Below are positions 1 through 12,280 of a stretch of 64,000 nucleotides of DNA, in pieces. Both the position numbers and the translations under genes were made by a program. Origin of the DNA: Adineta vaga (taxonomy: Eukaryota; Rotifera); assembly GCA_021613535.1 (NCBI GenBank), contig CP075494.1, positions 9,858,001 through 9,922,000 on the forward strand, given 5' to 3'. Positions within the stretch are counted from its first letter, which is position 1, and every line of letters starts with the position of its first letter. The notes beneath the pieces were generated by a model. That model was not told the origin of the DNA. It did not search any database and saw nothing but the letters and a program-made list of their open reading frames with translations.

Positions 1-2057
1 CATTGAATATTCCATATTTTGAAGGAGACTTTTGGTCGAATATTATTGAAGAAAGTATAAAAGGTATGTGTGTAATTTTTTTTTGAATTAAAATTGAATC
101 CGAGAAAATTTCTCTTTAGAACTTGATCAAGAAGAAGAAGATCGAAGAAAACAAGAAGTTGAAGCAGCAAGAGCCATGGAAGATGGTGGATTTGATGATC
201 CTATTGAACCAGAAGATCAAACCGATGTAAATAAATTTTCCTTAAACGAGTATATCTCTATTTTTCATATTGTTTTTCAATAGACATCCGATAAACGTAA
301 ATCAACTACGACCTATAAAAAGAAGAATTTGAAAAAAACAACATCCAGTCAACGTAAAGTAGCAAAAAAACAAATGTCAAATTGTACTGATTTATTATCG
401 AAAGTTTTCGCTACTATGGAAAAACATAAAGAGGTAAATATACAAACAAAAATATAGATTTAATAGATATCTATGAAATTCTTTAGGCATTCTTTGTTAT
501 TCGTCTTCGTAATCCTATTGCATCTTGTCCAGCTGTTAATGATACGGATGCTTTAATTCAGTGTGATTTAATGGATACTCGAGATGCTTTTTTAAATTTT
601 GCTCGCGATAAACATTATGAATTTTCTTCATTACGTCGTGCCAAATTTTCTACCATGGCTCTTCTCTATGAATTACACACGTCAACAACAGATAAATTTA
701 CATATAATTGTAATACATGTCGACAACAATGTGAAATACGTTATCATTGTACTGTATGTGAAGATTTTGATCTCTGTGAGAAATGTTATAATATTGAACC
801 TAAACATGAACATAAAATGGAACGTTCTGTTCCATCAATTGTCGAAGATTGTGATCAAAATTCTTCAAATCCAAATGGTAAATCAATGGCTAGTTCACAA
901 TTGCAACGCCAACAATCTATGCAACGTTGTATTGAAGCATTATTACATGCTGTTAATTGTCGAAATGCAAATTGTGTTAATCGAAGTTGTTTTCGTTATA
1001 AACGTGTTATACAACATACGAAAGATTGTAAAGGAAAAAATAGTCAATGTAATGTTTGTAAACAAGTGATATTTCTCTGTTGGTATCATGCAAAAAGTTG
1101 TATGGATCAACATTGTCAAGTACCGTTTTGTACGAATTTAAAAACTAAAATACAAAAACAAAGAGCGACTAGCTCACAAACTGATCGACGTCGTATGCAA
1201 GCGATGATGCAACAGAGAACGAGTACAATGCAATCACAGACACAAGGTAAATATTCAGTTTTTCAATTCATATCTATAAGATAGTATCATATTATCATTC
1301 GTATTGAACTTAAATTGCAAAGAAAAAACTCTATCATATATTTTTAGTATCAACCACACCAACTCGTACTGATTCCATATCGAATTCCTCTCATTTATCA
1401 TCCTATGATACGGCTCTAACAAATCAATCAGTAAATAATTCATCGGGTAAACCATCTGTAACACTTATTCGTACACCTCAACAACAAACTAATTGGCATA
1501 ACCAACCACAACCACAACAACAAACATATATTATGGCACAGAAACCAAACACTGGTAAACCAATTAGTAATCTATCTCAACAACAACAACAACAACAACC
1601 ATCCAATGACTTAAGTTTATTAATCAATCGAGTTAAACAAGATCCATCTACTGATGAACAACAACGATCTGACATAAATGATCAAAATAAACAACAACCT
1701 ATGTTTTCACCATTACTAAATAAAACTTCGACTAATCGTTTACCAACTTCAACATACATACAACCACAACAAAATTGGTATTCGTCAACCTCTCAGCAAC
1801 AATTTAATCCGCCATCTAATTTTTCAACTGCCACACGTCCTCGTTATCCATCTGTTATGCCTCAACAAACTCAAAATCAATCATCACCACAAACACTTTT
1901 AGCACCATTAAGACCGAATTCTTCAACTCTACCTCCTACTTATATAACACGAACAAGTTCAACACCAAATTTACCGCGAGCACAATTGATAAGACCTCAT
2001 CAATTCTCTTCCCAACAACAACAGCCACCATCCTCACAAGATCCATCTATACGCTAA
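1..2057 (+). CDS. CREBBP: CBP/p300-type histone acetyltransferase, C-terminal part
   Basis: This is the 3' end of a transcriptional coactivator lysine acetyltransferase gene; the 5' part lies outside the window. Inferred exons are 1-63, 120-226, 284-433, 487-1246 and 1348-2057, with introns of 53-101 bp and GT-AG ends. The first exon encodes the HAT-end motif IPYFEGDFW, and exons 2-3 continue with the ELDQEEED and MEKHKE segments typical of CBP/p300. At about 700-850 there is a ZZ zinc finger (CNTCRQQCEIRYHC, CEDFDLCEKC), followed by a TAZ2 finger with spaced Cys/His at about 900-1170. The last exon is Gln/Pro/Ser-rich and includes a polyQ run near 1580-1600, as in the activation domain of the family. 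The stop is at 2055-2057. It should acetylate histones and bind transcription factors in the nucleus. The family call is secure; CBP and p300 cannot be told apart outside vertebrates. Confidence 0.95.
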
Positions 2058-2828
2058 TGTTTCTTTTCTCTCCTTTCATTTTTGATTTTGTCTGTACATG
2101 TTTGTTTTCTTTTCATTTTCTTTTCTCTGCGTTTGTCCTTCTTTATTTCTTGCTCTTTTTTTTACGTCTATATTTGATACACACTATTAACCTTCTCCGT
2201 TTGTCTTTTGCTTGTGTGCGCGTGTGTATGATCCGTTCGTTTCCTATATGATGAGAAAATAAAAGTAGTTACTTTTTTGAAACAGGAACGATTTTATTTT
2301 ATTTTTCTGCCTGGCAAAGAAGAACTTCTGTGCGTATGTATATAGATTTGAGATATTCATTCATCAGCATGCGCTTGGTTCTATCTTTTTCTAACATTTT
2401 TCTATGTTGTTTGTGGCGTGCTTTGCTTTCTTTCATTCATGTTCCTTTTTACAAAAAATAACCAACAACTTAAACAAGAAGAACCGTGTGTATGTCGGTT
2501 TGGTTTCTTTCTTTCTTTCTCTTTCTTTCGTTCGATTTTTTAATCACTGTCGTTTTCCTTGAACATTTTTGGTTTTGTTGTTGTTGTTCTTCTCAACTGT
2601 CAAGTTGAGTCTTTTTTTTTTTCGTTTTTTTTCCTTTTTCTTTTTGATATGTGAATAATAAAACAAAAACAAGATGAAATATTTCGTCAAATTATCAAAC
2701 ATATAACCTCAATTAATAGTTGTTAAGCACAATCGTTTGTAATGATAATCAAAATTTATTAAGAGAGATATAAAAAAAATATGAACATTTAGTTTGATTT
2801 CAATTCATTCATTCGAAGTTTTTTTACA
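2058..2828. other. 3' UTR and spacer after CBP/p300
   Basis: This is T-rich sequence with no supported coding exon. Candidate polyadenylation signals AATAAA lie at 2258-2263 and 2657-2662. A short TTTC-rich microsatellite lies at about 2508-2530. Confidence 0.5.
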
Positions 2829-3018
2829 TTAATTCTGCAATTGTTTTCGTTTACCATGAAGATCCATAAGTGATTCAGTTGATTCTGATCTATCATCTTG
2901 AATGAAGGATTGTTTGATGTTGATTTTTACACGACATTCTTTTGCATAAGTTGAGAAAATATCGAGTAATCGATGAAATGTTTCTATATTAGCATAAATT
3001 CTATGACCAGTAAACGAT
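2829..3018 (-). pseudogene. Unrecognised coding tail or relic exon
   Basis: On the minus strand an open segment runs from a possible AG acceptor near 3018 to a TAA at 2829-2831. It encodes about 62 residues, including TGHRIYANIETFHRLLD and a polar tail. Codon use looks coding-like, but I recognise no family and find no clear upstream exon. It lies downstream of the ABC relic, in the same orientation, and may be the last exon of a decayed gene. The assignment is weak. Confidence 0.3.
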
Positions 3019-3208
3019 GAATCTTTTGGATTTTATAATAAGTTTGGTTTTAGATAGAGAGAACGAGAATTTATATAGACGATATGCGCTATTGTACACG
3101 TGATCTTTCTTCTAATGTATTACCTCGATTATACGTACATAAAAATATGTATCGAAGTTGCAAAATATACTTTGATTATTTTGATTAAACCTAGTTATAT
3201 GCATGTCT

Positions 3209-3569
3209 CTATAAAATATTTTGTGCCGGAAGCATTTTATAATAAAATCTATGTCTTTCTATCAGATCTATGTGTGTGCCACTTTCTACTCCGTGTTCTT
3301 TATCCATAACATATATTAAATTACATGAAAGAATAGTCGATAGACGATGAGCAATGATGATTGATGTTCGACTTGGATCTTCTGCTTGAATGTGATCAAC
3401 AGCTCGTTGTGTAATCTATCATCAACAAGTGAAAAAATTGGCTAGATATGAAAAAAAAGAAGTGAAACTGACTCGTTCATTGAATGAATTTAGAGCACTT
3501 GTTGCTTCATCGAATAATAGAATCTTAGGTTGACGAAGAAGAACACGAGCCATCGTACTTCTATTCATT
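3209..3569 (-). pseudogene. 5'-truncated ABCB-type ABC transporter relic
   Basis: The minus strand encodes the end of an ABC nucleotide-binding domain: ARVLLRQPK, the Walker B and D-loop stretch ILLFDEATSAL, then a 57-bp intron (3416-3472), then the H-loop IIIAHRLSTI and a C-terminal tail with ESGTH and FYYKML. A TAG stop lies at 3209-3211. These are hallmarks of P-glycoprotein/ABCB exporters. Walker A, the Q-loop and the LSGGQ signature are absent, and I find no further exons up to 4695. It is therefore a truncated fragment, although the remaining reading frame is still open and its intron looks spliceable. That suggests recent loss or capture of only the 3' end. Confidence 0.75.
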
Positions 3570-4695
3570 TTTCAAGTTCTTTCTTTATCAACATTTTTTT
3601 AAACATTGTTTATACAACAATTGATATCTTAACAATAAAAGTAAATTCTAGATGTATATGTATAAGAAGTAGACCATTCCGACTCGTTCACTACTTCGTT
3701 TTATGAAAATATATTTCAATTACGAGAATTATAAAGATGTTGCTAGATTTCAAAAACTGGAGTTTGAGTTGGATCTGGAATCAAAAAGGTCGATGATGCA
3801 GTACACTAGGCAGGACATATTCATCTTTCAATTCAACAGATATGAATCGATGTTTTGGTGTTGTAAACAACATAAAGTATTTTTTTGTTTCATTTACCTA
3901 CAGAAAATTCTTCATAGATGTTGCATTCTATTCAAAAAATAAGAACACTACAAATAAATATGATTATTGATGAATGATTGTCGCTCTAATTTTAAGAAAA
4001 ATAATCAGAATTGACAAGATAAGTCAAATAAGTAATACGAATTCTACGCATATATATATATATAATGCAGAATTTTTATTTTCTTCCATTTATAAACGCA
4101 ATCTTTAGTCAATGAAATTTAATATGTCAGTATGACATTGTATGTTCTCATCATCGTACTTATTGTGAACTGACAAACGATGAGAAATATAATATTTAAA
4201 ATATAGAACAGTTCTTTACAATCGCTAAAAAATCATAGAAAAACTTAAATGTATTGCTGTCTGCTCTTACTTAAGAAAATGAATCAAATTATTTTTATTA
4301 TCACGAGCAAGTATAAGATCATTTGGTTTGAAACTATACAATAGTTTGATCTTTAATGTGACTATGCAATTAATGATTTTCAATCTAGTTTATCGAGTAC
4401 TATTTTCATACAAACGATTTATTTGAAAATTATTCGTTGTGCATGATAATTCTTGTATTGTATATCCTTGACATTTTCAAGTATATTTTGAATTGCTGTT
4501 TATCAAATCGAAAAGGTCATCTATTTGTTGTGATTGATCACAGAGGAATTAGTGAGATATGGTATTTAATGATCTTTTTATTCGAACTTTGAAGAACAAG
4601 ATCGCATCTCTTTATAGTCTGTAATCAGATTTCTTTTCTTTTATGTTTATTTTATCAAAAGAGAAGACTCAACTTCTTTCATAGATCTAAAAAAT
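3570..4695. other. Intergenic, no gene recognised
   Basis: AT-rich sequence between the ABC relic and the SLC13 gene. Short open frames such as 3703-3942 have no recognisable domain or splice context. The promoter and 5' UTR of the downstream transporter presumably lie at the right edge. Confidence 0.4.
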
Positions 4696-7282
4696 ATGCC
4701 AAGTGAAATTCTCAAATGGTTTAAACAACGATGGCGTTTATTAGTTGTCATATTAACACCATTGATTCTCCTTCCAATTCCACTTGTTGGCAATTCAACG
4801 GTATAAAAAAAATCTTTTTAAATTTTGCTTGTTTTACAAGTTCTATATTGAATTCTTCTTTAGCAAGCAAGATGTGGTTACGTAGTGCTAATTTTAACTA
4901 TCTTTTGGGTTTTTGAAGCCATACCTTTGCCAGTTACGTCTCTTTTACCACTTGCACTGTTTCCAATGGTAAGTTTTCTTTCGTACAAATCATTTTATAC
5001 TTCAATCTCTATTGTATAGGCAGGAGTTTTACGCGCAGATGAAGTAGCACCACATTATTTCAGAGATATTATTACACTTTTCTTTGGTAGTATGAGTATA
5101 GCTTATGCGGTTGAATCAGTGCAGCTTCATCGAAGAATTGCATTGTTCGTATTGAGTCTTGTAGGTACATCAACGAAATGGTAGGAAAATAATTATTTAT
5201 CTTTAATCGTCACTTGATTTCATCTGTGTTTTTAGGTCAATGGCTGGTATAATGGGTGTGACTGCTTTTCTTTCCATGTGGATAAATAATACAGCAGCAA
5301 CATCAGTGATGTTACCAGTTGTTTTGGCAATTACAAATGAACTTGAAAATCATCATAAAGGCTATCATGAAAAGAAGTATGCACTCAAAGAAGCAACATG
5401 TGCAGTAAATGGTAATTAATTGATTTAGACGATAAAACTTATTCATAATTCATCTCTTTTCATAGAAGTACTTGATTTAACTCAAACTGAATTAGCTTAT
5501 GATCGTACTCCCGAAGTTATTCTAAATACATTACATATTGAAGAACCGTATAGAGACAATCAGTTTAGCTCAACTATTTTTTTTCTGTATTGCAATTTTC
5601 TTTTGTAGTAAATCAATCAATTCAGGAACGGTGAAAAAGCATTTTCAATTGCCATGGAAAAAATCAAATCAATTGATACCACATACATCCGTACAAACAA
5701 AATATGAAAATATTAAAAAAGGTATTTATTTACATTTGAAAAAAAAAGGTTTTATCAAAAATTTCTTTGTATAGGTTTTCTTTTGGCTGTTGCATATTCA
5801 GCTTCCATTGGTGGTTTATCGAGTTTAGTTGGAACAGCACCGAATATATTTGTTAAAGGTTTTGCTGATAGGTTATAAGACGAAAACGATACTTTTTTTC
5901 TCTTCTATTATTATTATTATTTGATTTCATCTATTCGTAGTCATTATAAAAATACGGCTTTTCGGATAAATTTTCTTAATTTTCTACTCTTCGCTTTGCC
6001 TGTCGCTCTATTGATGCTTGTTGTCTGTTGGTTATGGTTACAGATTTATTACAATACAAAAGAGTTTGATACATCTTAAATAGAAAAATATAGTTCGTTA
6101 AAGCGCTTTTTTTGTCGTAGATTTTTTCAATGGCGTGCTGATTTGGAATCACAAGCTGTACAAGCTGATTTAAGAGCGATGTTAAACAAGCAATATACTG
6201 ATCTTGGACGACCAAAGTAAATTAATATATTTCGTTGTATTGAACTTCATTTTAATTGTACTTTAGATGGAATGAAATATCCGTAGCAATTGTGTTTGTT
6301 CTCATGATTCTTCTTTGGATTACGAAAGATTTTTCTGGTACACCAGGATGGGAGATAATCTTTCGTCGGAAATTTATTAGTGATGGAACCGTTGGAATTT
6401 TTTGTGGAATACTTCCATTGATTTTACCAAATGCCAATCCTTTCCAAAGTTAGATTGATATTTGCAAGATAATTTTGAAATCATCTGCTATTTTTGTAGA
6501 AGATTGGTCTTATCAACCAATTATTCGTTGGAATGATCTCGCAAAAAATATGCCATGGGGTGCATTGTTGCTACTCGGTGCTGGTCTAGTTGTTGCAGAT
6601 GCTTTTCAAGTTGAATAGTTGATCAAATCGTTTCCATATTTAGTTGTTTCCTTTTAGGTTTCAAAATTATCACAAAGTGTTGCAAAAGCACTTGGCTTTC
6701 TCGCTGGTGTTCCACGGGCAGCCGTTATTTTAGTCATTATTATTATTAGTGGATTTTTTACTGAAGTTACATCAAATTTAAGTACAGCAAGTATATTCTT
6801 TCCTGTTTTAGATTCAGTTGTAAGTTGAAAAATATCTACTAGGATATAAAATAACCTTTCTCTCTCAGGGACGTTCATCTGGTATTCATCCTGCATATCT
6901 TATTCTTCCTTGCACATTAGCAGTTTCATTAGCTTTTATGTTACCTATTGGTAAGAAAGTGTATTCAAAATGAAGTTGAACGAATTTCTTTTAATAACGT
7001 GTTTTTTAGCAACACCACCAAATGCCATTGTTTTCGCAAGTGGAGTTATTCGTGTTATTGATATGGTGAACTATATATATTGAAATTTAAATATCGAAGC
7101 TTTTCATTATTATATAGGTTAAAACTGGTATTGTTATGAACATAATTGGTTTTCTAATCATTTTCTTTGCAGCAACCACGTGGATGCCAAAAATTTTCGG
7201 ATTAGATGATCGAGCAACGGCAATATTTCTTCATTTAAATACAACAATTAACAATCAAAACTTATACAATGGAACCGGATGA
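4696..7282 (+). CDS. SLC13-family sodium/dicarboxylate-sulfate symporter
   Basis: This is a multi-exon membrane transporter of the SLC13 (DASS) family, which takes up di- or tricarboxylates or sulfate with sodium at the plasma membrane. The start MPSEILKWF at 4696 leads into a hydrophobic helix. About 13 exons are separated by introns of 50-100 bp. Family landmarks are VFEAIPLPVTSLLPL in exon 2, the first substrate/sodium motif WINNTAATSVMLP near 5285-5325, LVGTAPNIF near 5826-5850, and the second motif EVTSNLSTASIFFP near 6761-6805, followed by PIATPPNAIVFASG across the 6950/7010 junction. The stop TGA is at 7280-7282. The paired N-N-T and S-N-x-(S/A)-T motifs are both intact, so it is predicted to be functional. 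Substrate preference (citrate, succinate or sulfate) cannot be decided from sequence. Confidence 0.92.
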
Positions 7283-7623
7283 AAATAGTGTTATGTTTTT
7301 GTGTTCATGTACGAGAGAAAAAAAGACCTTTTTTTCTATATATAATAGTTGCTTGTAATAAAAACTACCAGATAGACAGATGGTTTTATGATTAGGTGAA
7401 AAAACAATCGTTAATTTGATTTCTATAGGAAAAAGGAAAAGGAAAAGGATGTTATACTAATAATATACTTAAACGTTTTGACAACTAGCGACATCAAATG
7501 ATTTGTTGATTGGTTCGTTTATGAGGACGAATAATGATGAAATATTACTTGTTAGTAAATGGTTTATTTTGTTTACTTGAGAGGAATCAGTTGCTTATAA
7601 CACGAACTTTTAGATAAATTATC
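7283..7623. other. Intergenic spacer between SLC13 and NOP2 genes
   Basis: About 340 bp of AT-rich sequence. It holds the SLC13 3' UTR and the short upstream region of the next gene; nothing else is recognised. Confidence 0.4.
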
Positions 7624-10148
7624 ATGGGACGACGAAAGAAAACCGATGAGAAAACAGCGAAACCAATTCGTGGTCCGGGTCGAAAAGCAAAGAAACAAGG
7701 TGCACCAACATTTCCTAAAGAATTATTACCAACAGGTAAAAAATATTTTTACTAATTTTTTTTTTCATATAAAATCGTTTTATTTGAAGCTTCGACTGAA
7801 AAAAAGAAAATATCAAGTCGTGGTAGACAACGGTAAGAATACAATAATATTCTTCATGTCAATTAGTACGTATCGATTGTTATGGTGTTTTTTTTTCTAG
7901 AGCACGTAAACGTTTGGAAAAAGAAGAATTAAAACAAACAAATAAAAAAAATCCAAGTTTGTTTCAATTGAAACTTCGTTATCGATTGAAATTTTTTTTT
8001 CTTCATCTTTTAGAACTTGTAACAAGAACAAAAAAACGTCAATCGGATGGTGAATCCAATGAAGATGAGGAGGAAGAACAACAACAAATAAATGGATTTA
8101 CTGATGAAAATCAACAATGGCTTAAGCCAAAAAAGAAAAAAGTACTTTTTCAAAATAAATTCAATGAAAATCGTTTTTTCTGAACATATCATTTAGGTAT
8201 TATTTGATGATGATCAAAATGGTGAAGAAGTAATGGATGAAGATGTCCCATTTGATGATGAATTCAATGATGTGGAAAGTACTACCGATGAAGACGAAGA
8301 CGAAGACGAAACGGATGAACCCAAGGTTTGTTTTGTGAAAAAAAATTTCTGTGTGCCTTTTTATATCGAATTGAGTTTTTGGTTTAGCTTGATATTGAAA
8401 AAAAATCGAAAAAAATACGTGAAAAACAAAAGCAAGCAAAAGAACGTTCAGAACAAGAATTATTAACAAATATTCAACAACAAGAAAAAGTCCAATTTCC
8501 AAGTGGCCAAGAAATAACCAAAGATGGTTTGTTTGTTTTGAAAAGAAATTAAGTAAATAAGAAATTATATTTTAGCTCCGCAAGCTGATTTACAATTAAT
8601 CATGCATCGTATTCGTGAAGTAATCAATGTTTTAAATGATTTTAAAACAAAACGTGAACCGAACCGTTCACGAAAAGAATATTTGGATTTGCTTCAACAA
8701 GATCTATGTAATTATTATTCATATAATGATTTTCTAATGAATAAACTTTTGGATCTATTTCCACTTGCTGAAGTAATGATCAATTCTTTGTTTTTAATAT
8801 TTCAAAACTGGATTTATATTTTGAAATAGATTATTGACTTTTTGGAAGCTAATGAAGTTCAACGACCAGTTACGATTCGAACGAATACATTAAAAACACG
8901 TCGTCGTGATCTAGCTCAAGCTTTGATCAATCGTGGTGTTAACGTTGATCCATTAGATAAATGGACTAAAGTTGGATTAGTTATCTACAACAGTCAAGTA
9001 CCAATTGGTGCCACACCAGAATATCTTAGTGGACATTATATGCTTCAAGGTGCTTCTAGTTTTCTACCTGTTATGGCATTAGCACCACAACCGAATGAAC
9101 GTATTTTGGATATGTGTGCTGCACCAGGTGGAAAAGCGAGTTATATTGGTAGAATTTCATATTTTCAAAGATAAACTTTCCTCATGATTGTTTTATGTAT
9201 CTTTTAGGTGCATTGATGAGAAATAGTGGTATATTGGTAGCAAATGATGCAAATAAAGATCGTGCTCGAGCAATTATTGCTAATACACATCGATTAGGTT
9301 TAACAAATACAATTGTAACTAATCTTGATGGACGACAATTTTCCGAAGTATGTGATAATCGAGTTTGAAGTGATTGCATCATATGAAAGATGTTGTTTTT
9401 AGCATATGGGTGGTTTTGATCGTTGTCTTGTTGATGCACCATGTAGTGGTACAGGTGTTATTTCGAAAGATCCAGCCGTAAAAAGTTCTAAAGTAAATTT
9501 TGCATTAAAATGAAATTCGATGAATATTAATCATTGCCGAATATCTATTAGGATGAAAAAGATATTCAACGATGTTTTACTGCTCAACGCCAAATTTTAT
9601 TAAATGCTATTGATGCAGTGAATGAAAGCTCGGCAACTGGTGGTTATATCGTTTATTCGACTTGTTCAATTCTAGTAAGTTTATGAGAAATTAGGAAATG
9701 AATAGTTGGAATTTTTGCTTTGCTAGGTCGAAGAAAATGAAGCAGTTATTCAATATGCATTAAATAATCGGCCTGTGAAACTTGTTGAAACGGGCTTAGA
9801 ATTTGGTGTTGAAGGTTTTACAAAGTAATTTGATTGATTTATATGTGTATCTCAATAGAAAAATTTCGTTTGTTTTAGTTTCAAAGGAACACAATTTCAT
9901 CCGTTTATGAAATACTGTCGTCGATACTATCCACATTTACATAATTTGGATGGTTTTTTTGTTGCAAAATTGAAGAAATATTCGACAAAACAAGGCAATA
10001 AAAAAGGTTCGTATTTTCAGTCAAATTTATTCTTTAAAATCGAAAAATTCTTTCTTTTTCTGTTTTCAATTCAGAAGCTGAATCAACAATACAAAAGAAG
10101 GATAAAAATCAAGAAGACAATTCCAATGCATCGATTGCCGATGATTAA
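7624..10148 (+). CDS. NOP2: NOP2/NSUN1 rRNA cytosine-C5 methyltransferase
   Basis: This is a nucleolar SAM-dependent RNA m5C methyltransferase that modifies large-subunit rRNA and supports 60S biogenesis. The start MGRRKKTDEK at 7624 opens a basic N-terminus typical of nucleolar proteins, followed by an acidic D/E-rich stretch near 8210-8330. The conserved core runs from about 8575, with the family segment RPVTIRTNTLKTRRRDLAQA, the SAM-binding loop MCAAPGGKASYIG (about 9113-9150), the first catalytic Cys in DAPCSGTGVISKDP (about 9436-9477) and the second Cys in YSTCSI (about 9654-9672). The C-terminal FxGTQFHPFM and DGFFVAKL motifs also fit. A last small exon gives the stop at 10146-10148. 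There are about ten short introns. The innexin gene starts only 104 bp downstream. Confidence 0.95.
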
Positions 10149-10230
10149 TTCTTTTTGTTTTTTGTTATAACACTTGTTTTGTTATGATGTTGTTGTTTTT
10201 TTTTACAATAACATGATATCTGATGTTTGT

Positions 10231-10251
10231 TCTCTTTTCAGATTGAATCAT
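10231..10251 (+). promoter_or_regulatory. Splice acceptor just upstream of innexin ATG
   Basis: A pyrimidine tract followed by CAG at 10239-10241 lies 10 bases before the innexin start codon. With only 104 bp between the NOP2 stop and this ATG, it could be a spliced-leader trans-splice acceptor or the end of a 5'-UTR intron. SL trans-splicing is known in rotifers; its use here is inferred. Confidence 0.4.
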
Positions 10252-12050
10252 ATGGATATCATTGGTATAGTAACACGTTTACCATCACTTGTCTTCGGTG
10301 CATCACGTTGTGATGATAGTTTTGCTGATCGTCTCTCTTATAAATATACTGTTCTTATGCTTGTTTTATTTGCTATTATTGTTACGAATAAACAATTTGG
10401 AACTAAACATATTCAATGTATGTGAAAGATATTACCTAGGAAATAATAGTTAAGTTTTGTTTAGGTTGGGTACCGGCGCAATTTACAAAAAATTATGAGG
10501 TAAAAAGAAGAGAAGTAACTTTTTCCAGAAAGATTTTATTGTTTAGGAATATGTTAATGATATATGTTGGGTATCGAATACGTATTATATCCCACTTGAT
10601 CAAAAAGTTCCAAAAATAGATCGAGAACGTCGCCAAAACGAATTACGTTATTATCAATGGATTCCATTTATTTTACTTCTTCAAGCATTTTGTTTCTATT
10701 TTCCACATATTGTTTGGCGATCATTGTCACGCCGAAGTGGAATCGATGTTCGTGATATTGTTGATGCAGCTATCAATTACAAATCTGTTGATACAGCAAC
10801 AAAAGACGATAAACATAAAAATGAATTGATGGATTATATTGTTGAAGCTATTGATAAATATGTTGATGATCCGCGACGACAAGCCGATGAACGTGGAGCT
10901 CGTATAAGCCCGAAACGTATTTTCATGACTATATGTATTTTTATGGGAAAATATTTGGGTAATTATTTAATTATTGTTTATTTTACAACGAAAGCACTTT
11001 TTATCACAAATGCTGTTTGTCAAATATTTTTATTAAATCTATTTTTGGGTCAAGAATTTCATCTATTTGGTATACAAGTATTATCAAGAATTTTCGAAGG
11101 ACGAGGTAACGATTATTCTTTATGAAACAATTTATTGATTTCACAGTCATCTTCATAGGTTGGGATACACAATCTCCGTATTTTCCAAAAGTAACTCTAT
11201 GCGATTTTCAAATTCGAGAAGCACTTCATCCACGTGATTCACATCGCTATACAGTACAATGTGTTCTTCCATTGAATTTATTTTCCCAACAAGTAATCCT
11301 TCATTGATCTATTCTTTGCTTTCAATTCACTTATCATCTTTTTAGATTTTTACTTTTATTTGGTTTTGGTATATGATGGTTTTCATAGTTGTAAGTGTAT
11401 CCGGATTGATTTTTATCAGTTACATATTGAGTTTTTTTTGCAGTCAATATTTGATGTTGTCGTATGGGTAACACGTTTTTTCCCGGATAAACAATATAAT
11501 TATATAAAACGACGCTTACAATTGATGAAACGTGATACAGATTTTAATTCTCAACCACCTGAATATGTCAAAGAGTGGTATAGAGAATTTATATTTGGTT
11601 ATCTTGAACCAGATGGGATCTTTATGCTTCGTTTACTTTCGTCGAATACAAGTGATTTTGTTTGTACTGAAGTATGAATTCGTTTTCCTTGATTGAAATC
11701 AAATATATTTTTTCATTTATTTTCTCCTCTTCGATTAGGTTATCAATCATCTTTGGCAAGCATTTTATTTAAGAGATCCCAAACAATTAAAACGTAGAAT
11801 AAAACATGAACTAAGCAGTGAATCATCAACAACAGAAAGTAAACGTCAAGTTTCTGATCCTATTGATTTATCTGAAGGTTATGAATCAATACGACGTCGT
11901 AGTACCAATTTCCCACCACCGCTACAATCTCCAACAGGTAAAACAAATATTGGTTATGGACCATTAATCCCAACGAATAATACTCATCGATATTCAACTG
12001 TTACAACCAAACAATCATCTCTTGCAACTCTAGTCGAAGGCGATGTTTAG
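10252..12050 (+). CDS. Innexin gap-junction channel subunit
   Basis: This is an invertebrate gap-junction/hemichannel protein with four membrane spans. Inferred exons are 10252-10417, 10465-10499, 10547-11105, 11159-11292, 11346-11390, 11444-11672 and 11739-12050. The N-terminus MDIIGIVTRLPSLV is innexin-like. Helix 1 ends in the extracellular loop motif IQCWVPAQF, with the conserved loop-1 Cys residues (CWVPAQF, DICWVSNTYYIP). The family signature YYQWIPFILLLQAF, start of helix 2, lies near 10650. A second extracellular loop (VTLCDFQIR, YTVQCVLPLN) follows, and then helix 4 (IFTFIWFWYMMVFI). The long hydrophilic C-tail, rich in Ser/Thr, ends at 12050. All key motifs are intact. Confidence 0.93.
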
Positions 12051-12280
12051 ATAAAACGAATCAGTTCATTTTTCAAATAATCTCAGTCATTTGTTTTCCT
12101 TTCTATTTTTCTGTATAAACTTAATTCGTGTTATTTTAGTATGTAGAAATTGTCAAGAATCTTTTCTTTTTTTTTTCATAGAATTTTTTTCTAATCATCT
12201 GGTCAATATTTTAAAACAGATAAATAAATGAGAATTTTTTTGTTTATATATATATTAGACATAAAACTGTACAAAATAAT

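Noticed and set aside
7914-8466. Two independent small acidic proteins in this interval
   Set aside because: They are N-terminal exons of NOP2 (Lys-rich and Asp/Glu-rich linkers) with intron read-through.
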